15,513 nucleotides of DNA. Origin: JAIRLS01 sp031551455. GTDB lineage: Bacteria; Bacteroidota; Bacteroidia; Bacteroidales; UBA4181. Numbering within the stretch: position 1 is the first letter of the stretch; the number at the start of each line of letters is the position of its first letter. The notes under the pieces were generated by a model, which was given only the letters and a program-made list of their open reading frames with translations, was not told the DNA's origin and made no database searches. Where the stretch lies: the NCBI GenBank assembly GCA_031551455.1, contig JAVBNP010000260.1:1-15513 (forward strand), written 5' to 3'. The position numbers and the translations under genes are program-made. This document shows, piece after piece, positions 1 through 8,157 of this stretch.

Positions 1-97
1 TAGCGTTTAAAATCTCCAAATTGCTTAAACTTACGTTGCCGCGTTGGATCGGAAAATATTCCGCAATTGTATCATATTGTTCTTCCGTTAATTTCAT
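1..97 (-). CDS. IS5-family transposase, N-terminal fragment (cut by window edge)
   Basis: The reverse strand reads MKLTEEQYDTIAEYFPIQRG followed by NVSLSNLEILNA, open to the window edge. This is the usual opening of IS5-family transposases with a DUF4096-type N-terminal domain (KLTEEQY...I...P.QRG....SN...LNA). Only 32 codons are visible, so the DDE catalytic domain, the far end of the element and its terminal inverted repeats are outside the window, and whether the copy is intact cannot be judged. The ATG at 97-95 is chosen because the family starts exactly here, and a promoter box lies 14 bases upstream. Family assignment rests on motif recognition only. Confidence 0.72.
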   Translation of the reverse strand, partial: MKLTEEQYDTIAEYFPIQRGNVSLSNLEILNA

Positions 98-110
98 ATT
101 TTCATTTTTT

Positions 111-145
111 GCAAAGATATGAAATTATGCGTTAACACACCCAAT
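111..145 (-). promoter_or_regulatory. Bacteroidetes-type promoter of the IS5 transposase
   Basis: On the minus strand TATCTTTGC (111-119) fits the Bacteroidetes -7 box TAnnTTTGY. ATTG (142-145) lies 22 bases further upstream, where the -33 box is expected. The start codon lies 14 bases beyond the -7 box, so the mRNA would have a very short leader. The -33 element is only a partial match. Confidence 0.45.
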
Positions 146-260
146 TAGCCTTTCAGGCTAGCTCTTTTATGTATCGGACTGAAGGTCCGGCTTATTTCAG
201 CCCGACGGCAACGCCTCGGGATGTTGAATAAGTATGATAATCGGCGCGCGCTAAAGGCGC
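146..260. repeat. Cluster of short stem-loops next to the IS element (REP-like?)
   Basis: No gene is visible between 98 and 372. The stretch holds four compact hairpins in a row: TAGCCT-TTC-AGGCTA (146-160), CGGAC-TGAAG-GTCCG (175-189), CCGAcGGC-AAC-GCCTCGG with one bulge (about 201-220) and GCGC-TAAAG-GCGC (248-260). The spacers are AT-rich. The pattern of GC-rich stems with tiny loops in series resembles dispersed REP-like intergenic elements. Whether it belongs to the IS5 element, is a separate repeat family, or is a small structured RNA cannot be decided here. A weaker, similarly ordered set lies at 8013-8075. Confidence 0.5.
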
Positions 261-314
261 AACTTAAATCGGGCAAAAGAATCTTAAACAGCCTCTAAAA
301 TTAAAATTTACACA

Positions 315-349
315 AAGACCTATCGGATTTTCAAAATCCAATAGGTCTT
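315..349 (-). terminator. Terminator of the M28 peptidase gene
   Basis: A 16-bp stem with one A-C mismatch (315-330 pairing with 334-349, loop TCA) begins 24 bases beyond the peptidase stop codon. On the minus strand it is followed by TTTGTGTAAATTTTAATTTT, a broken T-tract. It is therefore a plausible intrinsic terminator, although the tract is weak. Confidence 0.65.
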
Positions 350-372
350 GTCGATTTTATTTGCAATTATTC

Positions 373-1899
373 CTATTTCGATTGATCAATAGAATGTGCT
401 TTTAATTCCGGGGCATTGTCCATTAACAAGATCGAAGAGGCAATCAGTTTTACCGCATCGTCAACCACATCAAAGTTGATGATATCCGGAACGTCATCGG
501 GTTGGTGGTAGGGAATTCTGCCTTGATGCCCGAAAGAAAATATGCCGACGGAAGGCACTCCGTACATGGAAAACATCATGCCGTCGGTACGCGGATTAAT
601 GACTTCCGTACCTCCGATTCCTTTTTCGAAAAGTCGTTTTACGTAAACGTCATTGGCTTTTCCAACGGTTTCGACCATAGAACCGTCTTGTACCATGGCA
701 GCTGCTCCGAGTCCGTATCCCAATCCGATCATATCGATGTTAAACATAACCTTGATGTCGGATAACGGAACACAAGGGTGCTTGACAAAGTATTCGCTTC
801 CGAGGAGTCCGTTTTCTTCGCCTCCGAACAGAATAAAGATAATGGTTCTTTTCGGTTGGAAACCCGATTCGGACAATGCTTTGGCCGTGCCCATCGCGAC
901 GATTGTTCCGGATGCGTTGTCCAAAGCCCCCGATACCATCACGGGGATGCATCCGATGTGATCGATGTGCGCACCGACCACAATCGCTTCCGAAGCAAGT
1001 TTCGGATCCGAGCCTTTTATCGTTCCGACAATGTTGCATCCTTTTCCTTCGGGATGATATTCGGTAACGGCCTTCAGATCGGCTTTTTTATTCAATGCGA
1101 ACGAGCGGGGTTTCATGTCTTTCACGATGGCGGCTTTTGTTTCGGCATAATTTTTCCCGGTTCCGGCAAACATGTCGTTAACGACGTTTTCGCTCACGCC
1201 CGCAATCAAAAGACCTTCGTGTCGACCGGCGCTGACGGTGCCTTTGGTGCTGACCTGTATGACCGCTGCGGCTCCGTGCTTTTGCGCATTTGCCATTTTG
1301 TAAGGGGAATTAAGATAGGGCAACCATTTTCGTTGCATGTCGGGATCGTTTCCGGAATATGGTGTTCCCGGTTCGCAAACAACGATTTTTCCTTTGACGT
1401 CCACTCCTTTGTAATCATCGTAGCCGAGATCGGGAGCCGTGATACCGAATCCGATATACACCAAATCGAGCCCCTTCACTTCGCCCGACGAGGAGGTTCC
1501 GCCCGGCATGTAGTCTTTGGGATATTCGTACGATTTCGATACTTGGTCCTTTCCGACGGGAAATCGTAACGTAAAATATCCGCCTTCTTTTACTTCGGTA
1601 TAAGCATAATCGAAGAATTGAAAATATTCGCCGTTATCTCCCGCCGGAGTTAATCCCCATTTTTTGAACAGATCGGCCGCATAATCGGCCGCACGGTAAA
1701 AACCGGGTGAGCCGGTGAGTCGGCCTCCGCACTCTTCCGAGGTTAAATGCGTCATCCATGCACGTAAATCGGTTTCCGTAACTGAGTGCAAGACTTTACG
1801 TGCGGTCTCCTCGTTCGGTATGTTCGGCTGATTTTGTTGTGCCCGACAAAGCGGGACCAAAAACAGAGCAAATAATATGGTTAATTTGAAGAACTTCAT
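373..1899 (-). CDS. Secreted M28-family zinc aminopeptidase with PA domain
   Basis: This 508-aa protein has a Sec signal peptide (hydrophobic residues 6-18, likely cleavage after CRA-20) and is probably periplasmic or released. Residues about 141-260 look like a protease-associated (PA) insert (LVYIGFGITAPDLGYDDY, then VKGKIVV). The M28 catalytic fold follows with the metal and catalytic set visible: H311 in GAHIDH, D327 in GALDNASG, E361/E362 in GGEENGLLGS, D389 in NIDMIG and H465 in YHQPDD. All expected ligands are present, so it should be an active di-zinc exopeptidase that removes N-terminal residues from peptides. Substrate preference cannot be read. It is transcribed alone, divergent from the efflux operon, from a promoter-like site at 2051-2082, with its own terminator at 315-349. 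ATG 1899 is chosen because it opens directly into the signal peptide. Confidence 0.9.
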   Translation of the reverse strand: MKFFKLTILFALFLVPLCRAQQNQPNIPNEETARKVLHSVTETDLRAWMTHLTSEECGGRLTGSPGFYRAADYAADLFKKWGLTPAGDNGEYFQFFDYAYTEVKEGGYFTLRFPVGKDQVSKSYEYPKDYMPGGTSSSGEVKGLDLVYIGFGITAPDLGYDDYKGVDVKGKIVVCEPGTPYSGNDPDMQRKWLPYLNSPYKMANAQKHGAAAVIQVSTKGTVSAGRHEGLLIAGVSENVVNDMFAGTGKNYAETKAAIVKDMKPRSFALNKKADLKAVTEYHPEGKGCNIVGTIKGSDPKLASEAIVVGAHIDHIGCIPVMVSGALDNASGTIVAMGTAKALSESGFQPKRTIIFILFGGEENGLLGSEYFVKHPCVPLSDIKVMFNIDMIGLGYGLGAAAMVQDGSMVETVGKANDVYVKRLFEKGIGGTEVINPRTDGMMFSMYGVPSVGIFSFGHQGRIPYHQPDDVPDIINFDVVDDAVKLIASSILLMDNAPELKAHSIDQSK

Positions 1900-2050
1900 T
1901 GTGACAAATAATTATGCGTATGAGAAAATGCAATATTACGCGAATTTATTTTGTGTCGCAAACGAACCGAGTTTATCGAGTAACGGATTCTTTCGAATTA
2001 ACCGTTTTCCGATCGGACATTTTATACCCTGCCCGCTTGCATCTGCTTGA

Positions 2051-2082
2051 GCAAAAGTAATGATATGTCGCCCTTTAACAAT
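2051..2082 (-). promoter_or_regulatory. Candidate promoter of the M28 peptidase
   Basis: On the minus strand TACTTTTGC (2051-2059) matches TAnnTTTGY. ATTG (2079-2082) lies 19 bases upstream, the normal spacing for the Bacteroidetes -33/-7 pair. Transcription would start near 2045, giving a leader of about 145 bases before ATG 1899. Confidence 0.5.
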
Positions 2083-2159
2083 TATTAAGATTTTTTATTA
2101 TCGTAAACTGCCTCGAAATGGCTAACATTGCATGTTTTTCGAAGAAGAACCGGCGGTAC

Positions 2160-2242
2160 GACATTTTGGCGATAAAATGTCATGCCGAAATGCATATCGG
2201 ATAATGTGCTCGAAACGACATTCGGAAAATGATCGTTTCGAG
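2160..2242. promoter_or_regulatory. Two strong dyads upstream of the efflux operon
   Basis: The 392-bp region 1900-2291 between divergent genes has no supported gene. It contains GACATTTT-GGCGAT-AAAATGTC (2160-2181, perfect 8-bp arms) and CTCGAAACGA...TCGTTTCGAG (2209-2242, perfect 10-bp arms, with CATT/AATG pairing inside so that almost the whole 34 bases fold back). They lie 50-130 bases before the start codon of the membrane-fusion protein. They could be operators for an efflux repressor (commonly TetR- or MarR-type for such pumps, but none is encoded in this window) or hairpins in the mRNA leader. No clear TAnnTTTG box was found for the plus-strand operon. Confidence 0.4.
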
Positions 2243-2291
2243 TTGTCTGTTTTAATAAATCGTCATCAGCCAACTTAGCGTTATTTCATCA

Positions 2292-3356
2292 ATGAAAATC
2301 GTCAAAAGAATCATTTACGTTGTTTTGGCTCTTGCATTTGCGGGAGTCATTGTTTATAAAGCCGTTTGGTCGAAACCGGGGCAAACGGAGGGAGGTACTC
2401 GCGGCTTGCCTCGTACTGCATTGCCCGTTAACTTGCAGGTGGCGAAACCCGAGAATTTCACGGAAACCCTTGCGGTAACCGGTTCCGTGGAAGCCAACGA
2501 ATCGGTAATTCTTAAAAGCGAAGTATCGGGTAAGATTACGGGTATTCATTTTAACGAAGGAATGCGCGTGAGTAAAGGTACTTTGTTAATAAAAGTGTAC
2601 GACGATGACCTTCAAGCGCAGTTGACCAAAGCACAGGCTAATCTTAAGCTTACTGAAGATGTGGAAGCGCGTCAACGGCAATTATTGGATAAGGAAGCCA
2701 TCAGCAGGCAAGAGTATGATGTGGCGTATGCCAACTTGCAAGCGGCGCAAGCTGATGTGGCTTTATTGCAATCGCAGATATCGAAAACGGAGATAACGGC
2801 TCCGTTCGACGGAACCATCGGATTTCGTAAAGTATCGCCCGGTGAATACATCACTCCGGGAACGGATATCGCGTCGTTGGTGAACGACAATCCGGCCAAA
2901 ATACAGTTTTCCGTGCCCGAGAAATATTCGCGCATGTTGGGTCGAAATACGGTGATTAAATATAAAATGGAGGGTTTGCCGAACGTTCGTACCGCGACCG
3001 TTTATGCGGTGGAACCGGTCATTGATCAAGCCACACGTACGTTGCAATTGAAGGCGCTCAGTCCCAATCCCGGCGGCGATTTAATCCCGGGCGCTTTTGC
3101 CAAAATCGATGTACAAATGGAGACTCAAAAACATGTGGTGTTGATCCCTGCCGAAGCGATCATTTCGGAATCGGCGGGACAAAAAGTTTATCTCTATCGC
3201 GGCGGCAAACCGGAATCCGTAATGGTGGAAACCGGCACCCGAACCAACAATCGCGTGGAAATCATTAAAGGAATCAACCCCGGCGATTCCGTCATTACCA
3301 CCGGCATGATGCAAATCACCCCGCGAACGACGGTTGTTCCCGCAAAGATCAATTAA
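2292..3356 (+). CDS. RND efflux membrane-fusion (periplasmic adaptor) protein, HlyD/AcrA type
   Basis: This 354-aa protein is the first gene of a three-gene efflux operon. Residues 7-24 form a hydrophobic N-terminal segment (signal or inner-membrane anchor). The two halves of the lipoyl domain are at about 71-103 (SVILKSEVSGKITGI...) and 166-198 (ITAPFDGTIGFRKVSPGEYI), split by a short alpha-hairpin rich in Q and A (104-165). Beta-barrel and membrane-proximal domains follow (200-354, ending with GDSVITTGMMQITP). Family members bridge the inner-membrane pump and the outer-membrane channel. No lipobox cysteine is seen, so it is probably membrane-anchored rather than a lipoprotein. Start ATG 2292 gives the expected short positive N-terminus. 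The substrate is not readable. Confidence 0.92.
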   Translation: MKIVKRIIYVVLALAFAGVIVYKAVWSKPGQTEGGTRGLPRTALPVNLQVAKPENFTETLAVTGSVEANESVILKSEVSGKITGIHFNEGMRVSKGTLLIKVYDDDLQAQLTKAQANLKLTEDVEARQRQLLDKEAISRQEYDVAYANLQAAQADVALLQSQISKTEITAPFDGTIGFRKVSPGEYITPGTDIASLVNDNPAKIQFSVPEKYSRMLGRNTVIKYKMEGLPNVRTATVYAVEPVIDQATRTLQLKALSPNPGGDLIPGAFAKIDVQMETQKHVVLIPAEAIISESAGQKVYLYRGGKPESVMVETGTRTNNRVEIIKGINPGDSVITTGMMQITPRTTVVPAKIN

Positions 3357-3362
3357 TTTTCG

Positions 3363-3405
3363 ATTTTTGATTTTCGATCCCTCAAGCAATCGTCAAATCA
3401 AAAAT
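3363..3405 (+). other. Intergenic hairpin between adaptor and pump genes
   Basis: In the 68-bp gap, ATTTTTGATTT (3363-3373) pairs perfectly with AAATCAAAAAT (3395-3405), and CGAT/ATCG (3375-3378, 3389-3392) pair inside. It is AT-rich and has no T-run, so it is unlikely to be a full terminator. It could set mRNA stability or the ratio of adaptor to pump. Confidence 0.45.
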
Positions 3406-3424
3406 AAAAAAGTCAAGAATTATC

Positions 3425-6400
3425 ATGAGTTTAGCCTCAACAAGTATTAAGCGTCCGGTGATGTCCATCGTGATGTCATTGGCCGTGGTTATTTTCGGAT
3501 TGATCGGTGTAACCTCGCTGCCGGTGCGTGAATTTCCGAGTGTCGATCCGCCCATTATCAATGTACGTACCTCTTATCCCGGCGCCAATGCCGAAATCAT
3601 CGAATCCCAGATTACCGAAATTCTCGAAGCATCCATTAACGGTATTTCGGGTATTCGTATTTTAACATCAACCAGCAGCGACGGAAGCAGTAATATCAAC
3701 GTGGAATTCGAATTAGGGGTGGATATGGAAACTGCCGCTAATGACGTGCGCGACCGCGTATCGAGGGTGCAGAACCGATTACCGCGCGACTGCGATCCGC
3801 CGACCGTATACAAATCCGACGCCGATTCGAACCCCATTATCATGTTGGCCGTTCGCAGCGATCGCCGCAATCCGCTCGATCTATCCGATATGGCTGATCG
3901 TTTGTTTAAAGAACGATTGCAAACCATTCCCGGCATCAGCGAAATCAGCATCTACGGCGAAAAACGTTACGCCATCCGCATTAAGCTTGATCCCGCCAAG
4001 CTGGCTGCTTACGGATTGACCGCTACCGACGTTCGAACGCAGATTACCGCCGAAAATGTCGAGCTGCCTTCCGGAACCATTGAAGGGACGGCCGTTAATT
4101 TGACGATAAGAACATTGGGCTTGATTCGTTCGCCGAAAGAATTTGAGGAACTCATTATTAAGGAAGTAAACGGAAATCCGATTAAGCTGAGCGATATCGG
4201 TTATGCCGAATTTGCCGCCGAGGACGAAAAATCCATCACCAAACTTAATGGCGAACCTTGTGCCATTCTTGCCATTATTCCGCAATCGGGAGCCAACAAT
4301 GTCGATATTTCCGATCGGTTCAAAGTGCGACTTGAAGAGATTAAGAAAGACATGCCCGAAGATATTACGGCGCAAGTCATTATGGACACCACCGATTTCG
4401 TGCGTCGTTCCATTGCCGAAGTGGAAGAAACCATCATTTTGGCATTTGTTCTGGTGGTCATCATCATTTTTACATTTTTGCGCGACTGGCGTACCACGCT
4501 CATTCCCATCATCGCCATTCCGGTTTCTCTTATCGGGACGTTTTTCATCATGTATTTGTTCGGATTTTCGGTCAACGTACTTACCTTATTGGCCATTGTG
4601 TTGGCCGTGGGATTGGTGGTGGACGATGCCATTGTGGTGATGGAAAACATTTTCGTGAAAATCGAAGACGGAATGTCTCCTTTGGAGGCCGCATTTAAAG
4701 GATCAAAAGAAATATATTTCGCCATTATTTCCACGACGGTGGTATTGGTGTGCGTGTTTTTGCCGGTTGTATTTTTGAGCGGTACCACCGGGCGATTGTT
4801 TCGCGAATTCGGGATTGCCATAGCGGGAGCCGTGATCATATCGGCTTTTGTGGCGCTCAGCCTTTCTCCGATGATGTGTTCCAAAATGTTGAAGTCGTCA
4901 ACTTCCCACAATTGGTTCTACCGTGTTACCGAGAAATATTTTGTTGCCATGACCGACGGTTACAGTCGGATGCTCAGCAGTTTCATACGTACGCGTTGGG
5001 TAGCCGTTCTCGTTATTGCCGGCGCATTCGCAGCCATCGGAATATTATTTGCAAATCTCAAATCGGAATTGGCCCCGCTCGAAGACCGCAGTCGTATCAC
5101 GCTCCGGGTGAGTGCGCCGGAAGGAACCTCTTACGAGAGCATGCTCAAATATGTGGATGAGATTGCCGACATGGTGCAAGATTCCGTTCCCGAATTGGAA
5201 AGCATGCAAACGATGGTTCGCAGCGGTTTCGGTTTCGTTCGGGCATTTCTCGTTAATCCTGACCAACGCGATCGTTCGCAGCAGGAAATTGCCGACAAAT
5301 TGGTGGTCGATACCCGAGACCTTACCAAGGGTAAAATATTGGTAACCCAAGATCCCACCATCGGTGACCGTCGTTCCGGACAGGGCGTGCAATATGTTAT
5401 TCAGGCGGCAACGTTGGATAAACTTCGATCCATACTTCCCGTGTTTATGGAAGAAGTAAGTCGGGATCCCGCTTTTGCTTTTGCCGATGTAAACCTCAAG
5501 TTCACCAAACCCGAGCTTGTGGTGAATATCGATCGCGAAAAAGCTCGATTATTGAATGTCTCTACCACATCGATTGCTCAAACAATGCAGTTGGCCTATG
5601 CCGGCCAACGTATCGGGTATTTTACGATGAACGGTAAGCAATATCAACTGATCGTGGAAGTGGACAGGACGGACCGCAGCAAACCTTCGGATCTTCCCGC
5701 TTTGTATGTTCGCAATAACCTTAACGACATGATCCAATTGGATAATCTGGTATACGATTCCATCCAAAGCAATACGCCGTCGCTATACCGTTTTAATCGA
5801 TATGTGTCGGCTACCGTATCGGCCACCATGGCCAAGGGTTACACGTTGGGTGACGGTATCGTTGCCATGGATGAAATTTCCGATCGAGTACTCGACGATA
5901 CGTACAAAACCGATTTGGCGGGTCAAGCGCGCGAATTCAGCGAAAGTTCCAACAGTATTTATTTTGCTTTTGCATTGGCTTTGGTGTTGGTATATTTGGT
6001 GCTGGCCGCACAATTCGAAAGTTTTCGAGATCCGCTCATTATCATGTTTTCCGTACCGTTGGCCTTGATGGGGACCCTCTTTTCTCTATGGTATTTCGAT
6101 CAAACCATTAATATATTCAGCGAAATCGGGATTATCATGCTTATCGGATTGATCACGAAAAACGGTATCTTGATTGTGGAATTTGCCAATCAACGGCGCG
6201 ATATGGGATATTCCGTTCTCAAAGCGGTAAAAGATGCTGCAGTGTCGCGTCTTCGTCCCATCCTAATGACGAGTTTGGCCACCATTTTCGGTATTTTGCC
6301 GATAGCGATGGCATTCGGAGCCGGATCCGAAAGTCGCGTATCGATGGGTATTGCCGTGGTCGGAGGGATGATTTTCGGAACCGTTCTGACACTGTTTGTC

Positions 6401-6469
6401 GTTCCGGTAATGTATACGTTTATTACGGGCAAAGAGCGGATTGTGATCAGAGAAGAAGATTATTTGTAA
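3425..6469 (+). CDS. RND-family efflux pump, inner-membrane permease (HAE1/AcrB type)
   Basis: This 1014-aa protein has the full length of the family. It opens with the typical SIKRPVMSIVMSLAVVIFG first transmembrane segment, then the porter domain with PVREFPSVDPP (33-43). Two groups of transmembrane helices each precede and follow large periplasmic loops. The proton-relay residues are in place: D400-D401 in GLVVDDAIVVMENI (TM4) and K912 in GLITKNGILIVEFANQ (TM10). It should therefore be a working proton-driven trimeric exporter of drugs, detergents or other amphiphiles; specificity cannot be inferred. The C-terminus is short (FITGKERIVIREEDYL). Adaptor upstream and TolC-like channel downstream complete the complex. 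Confidence 0.95.
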   Translation: MSLASTSIKRPVMSIVMSLAVVIFGLIGVTSLPVREFPSVDPPIINVRTSYPGANAEIIESQITEILEASINGISGIRILTSTSSDGSSNINVEFELGVDMETAANDVRDRVSRVQNRLPRDCDPPTVYKSDADSNPIIMLAVRSDRRNPLDLSDMADRLFKERLQTIPGISEISIYGEKRYAIRIKLDPAKLAAYGLTATDVRTQITAENVELPSGTIEGTAVNLTIRTLGLIRSPKEFEELIIKEVNGNPIKLSDIGYAEFAAEDEKSITKLNGEPCAILAIIPQSGANNVDISDRFKVRLEEIKKDMPEDITAQVIMDTTDFVRRSIAEVEETIILAFVLVVIIIFTFLRDWRTTLIPIIAIPVSLIGTFFIMYLFGFSVNVLTLLAIVLAVGLVVDDAIVVMENIFVKIEDGMSPLEAAFKGSKEIYFAIISTTVVLVCVFLPVVFLSGTTGRLFREFGIAIAGAVIISAFVALSLSPMMCSKMLKSSTSHNWFYRVTEKYFVAMTDGYSRMLSSFIRTRWVAVLVIAGAFAAIGILFANLKSELAPLEDRSRITLRVSAPEGTSYESMLKYVDEIADMVQDSVPELESMQTMVRSGFGFVRAFLVNPDQRDRSQQEIADKLVVDTRDLTKGKILVTQDPTIGDRRSGQGVQYVIQAATLDKLRSILPVFMEEVSRDPAFAFADVNLKFTKPELVVNIDREKARLLNVSTTSIAQTMQLAYAGQRIGYFTMNGKQYQLIVEVDRTDRSKPSDLPALYVRNNLNDMIQLDNLVYDSIQSNTPSLYRFNRYVSATVSATMAKGYTLGDGIVAMDEISDRVLDDTYKTDLAGQAREFSESSNSIYFAFALALVLVYLVLAAQFESFRDPLIIMFSVPLALMGTLFSLWYFDQTINIFSEIGIIMLIGLITKNGILIVEFANQRRDMGYSVLKAVKDAAVSRLRPILMTSLATIFGILPIAMAFGAGSESRVSMGIAVVGGMIFGTVLTLFVVPVMYTFITGKERIVIREEDYL

Positions 6470-6518
6470 TTGATCTCAAACATTGGTTTCAAATAACATT
6501 GAATAAGATTTTATAAAT

Positions 6519-7835
6519 ATGTTCAGAAATATCTTTTTTCTTTTATTATTGACAAGTTGTTGTGTCCGATCGGTTGCGCAAGAGCCGATACCGCTTGCTC
6601 TGGCGGATGCGATTGCCGAAGGATTGGAAAATAATTACGGTATTCGTTTGGCGCGCAACAGTGAACAAATAACCGACAATAATGCGACCATCGGTAATGC
6701 GGGAATGTTGCCCTCGCTTATGCTTAACGGGACGGCAACCAAAGGCGTTGCCGACAGCAACATGAAATTCTTCGACGGACGCGAACAGGACAGAAAAGGT
6801 GCCAAGTCGACCAACTTAAACGGTAACATTGCATTCGATTGGACGGTATTTGACGGATTGACCATGTTTGCCAATTATAACAGATTGAAAGAATTGGAGA
6901 TGATGGGTAAAGAAAATCTGCGTGCGGCGATTCAAGAAACCGTTTCCTCCATCATGACCGTTTATTTTGATATTGTGAGTCGCCAACAAGAATTAGCTTC
7001 CATGGACCGCATATTGAAAATTTCGCGGCAGCGCATGCGTAGCGCCAACGATCTTTTTGTCGGCGGAAAAGTTTCGAAAGTGGATCTACTTTCCGCCAAA
7101 GTGGACTATAATGCCGATACGGCTTCGTGCATACAACAAACGGAAGGCTTGAAAGATGCCAAGATACACCTCAATAAATTGTTGGCACGTGAAGTTACCG
7201 CCGATTTTTCGGCCACGGATACCATTGTTATCGACCAATCGCTTCAATACGGTCGAATACACGATAAGGCGTTGGCCGAAAATCCCGATGTCATATTGTC
7301 GCGATTGTCGGTCAATGTGGCTGCTTTTTCGTTGAAAGCGACGCAAGGGACTCGTTATCCAAAGGTAAGACTCACTTCGAGTTACACCATGACCAAAAAC
7401 AATTCCGAATCGGGACAAGTGTCCGAAAACAAATCAAATACATTTAATTACGGAATTACGGCAAGCGTTCCTCTTTTCAATGGGTTGAATATCAACCGTG
7501 AAATTAAAAATGCCAAACTCGAAAAAGAAGCAGCCGATTTACGGCACGAAGAAATGCAAAAAGATGTTGAAGCACAAGTTGCCACGGCTTACAGCGCTTA
7601 CGAAGTAAACCGTAAATTGGCAGCCTTTGAAGCGGCCAATCTGAAACTTGCCGCCGAAAATCTCGATATTTCCATTGATCGTTACCGCTTCGGCGCCATA
7701 TCGGCCATCGAACTTCGCGAGGTACAACGCAGCTACATTTCGGCAACCAATCGTTTGATCGTGGCTACTTATAATGCTAAGGTAGCCGAAACGGCATTGA
7801 AACTGCTTACGGGCGAAGTAATACAGTCGGAATAG
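6519..7835 (+). CDS. TolC-family outer-membrane efflux channel
   Basis: This 438-aa protein is the last gene of the efflux operon, 49 bp after the pump. The N-terminal export signal is MFRNIFFLLLLTSCCVRSVAQ. LTSC (11-14) fits a lipobox, but SVAQ|EP also fits signal peptidase I, so the anchoring is undecided. The two OEP repeats are visible as long coiled helices: GGKVSKVDLLSAKVDYN (region 165-215) and YRFGAISAIELREVQRSYIS (region 385-430). Beta-strand segments lie between (KVRLTSSYTMTK, YGITASVPLFNG). TolC proteins form trimeric barrels with periplasmic tunnels that dock on the adaptor. Family assignment is firm. Confidence 0.92.
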   Translation: MFRNIFFLLLLTSCCVRSVAQEPIPLALADAIAEGLENNYGIRLARNSEQITDNNATIGNAGMLPSLMLNGTATKGVADSNMKFFDGREQDRKGAKSTNLNGNIAFDWTVFDGLTMFANYNRLKELEMMGKENLRAAIQETVSSIMTVYFDIVSRQQELASMDRILKISRQRMRSANDLFVGGKVSKVDLLSAKVDYNADTASCIQQTEGLKDAKIHLNKLLAREVTADFSATDTIVIDQSLQYGRIHDKALAENPDVILSRLSVNVAAFSLKATQGTRYPKVRLTSSYTMTKNNSESGQVSENKSNTFNYGITASVPLFNGLNINREIKNAKLEKEAADLRHEEMQKDVEAQVATAYSAYEVNRKLAAFEAANLKLAAENLDISIDRYRFGAISAIELREVQRSYISATNRLIVATYNAKVAETALKLLTGEVIQSE

Positions 7836-7882
7836 ACTTCTTTCCAAAATTCAACTTTTTATAAGTTGCAATAAAGAAGCAT

Positions 7883-7920
7883 AATAAGCCCTACTAAGTT
7901 TTTAAACCAATAGGCTTATT
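7883..7920 (+). terminator. Terminator of the efflux operon
   Basis: AATAAGCC (7883-7890) pairs with GGCTTATT (7913-7920), with TA/TA continuing after a bulged C and a small inner GTTT/AAAC stem, starting 47 bases after the TolC stop codon. The downstream stretch GTATATAAATG has no long T-run, so efficiency is uncertain. Confidence 0.55.
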
Positions 7921-8108
7921 GTATATAAATGATTGACGGTTAATGAAAATACCAGTAACGCCATGTTTTTTCATCGGAAATTCCCATTGAAAAATAAAAC
8001 CGGTAGGTAATTCCGGACCTTAAAGTCGGGTTGGCATAATCGAGACCATCTTATTTTAGGCGTCACAGACGCGCCATAAGTGCAATTCCGATAATCATTT
8101 TATTTTTA
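7921..8108. other. Non-coding gap between efflux operon and tRNA, with degenerate stem-loops
   Basis: No gene was found. CGGAC-CTTAAA-GTCgG (about 8014-8029) and GGCGTC-ACA-GACGCgCC (8059-8075, one extra G) form short stem-loops. The order (a GGAC/GTC stem, then a GGCG/CGCC stem followed by ..AAGTGCAAT/ACTT-like AT-rich sequence) recalls the cluster at 175-260, so this may be a worn copy of the same intergenic repeat. The similarity is loose. Confidence 0.3.
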
Positions 8109-8117
8109 TATCTTTGC
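8109..8117 (+). promoter_or_regulatory. -7 promoter box of the tRNA-Arg gene
   Basis: TATCTTTGC matches TAnnTTTGY exactly. It is the same nonamer as the box at 111-119. It lies 40 bases before the tRNA and would start transcription near 8123. The -33 region (around 8086) has only TTCC, a poor match. Confidence 0.5.
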
Positions 8118-8157
8118 GTCGCGAAAACACAACGGGCTCGTGTTTTTGCGACGCAAA
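8113..8157 (+). other. Long hairpin abutting the tRNA 5' end
   Basis: TTTGCGTCGC (8113-8122) is perfectly complementary to GCGACGCAAA (8148-8157). G8123 and T8147 form a G-U pair, and AAAACAC (8124-8130) pairs with GTGTTTT (8140-8146), closing a 9-base loop. The 3' arm ends exactly at the base before the mature tRNA. If transcription starts near 8123, only the inner part would fold in the tRNA leader; a longer transcript would form the whole 18-bp stem. Confidence 0.6.

Noticed and set aside
2085..2273. 62-codon minus-strand ORF and 2289-2549 minus-strand ORF
   Set aside because: The first lies in the dyad-rich intergenic region and has no recognisable protein features; the second is antisense to the adaptor gene.
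4201..4911. Minus-strand 236-codon frame opposite the RND pump
   Set aside because: It is antisense to the conserved transmembrane and DD motif of the pump, with composition (M, T, S rich) typical of a reverse shadow.
7182..7189. TTGGCACG sigma-54 -24 element in the TolC gene
   Set aside because: It is inside a coding region and no TTGC-like -12 follows at the right distance; useful as a reminder that the octamer alone occurs by chance.
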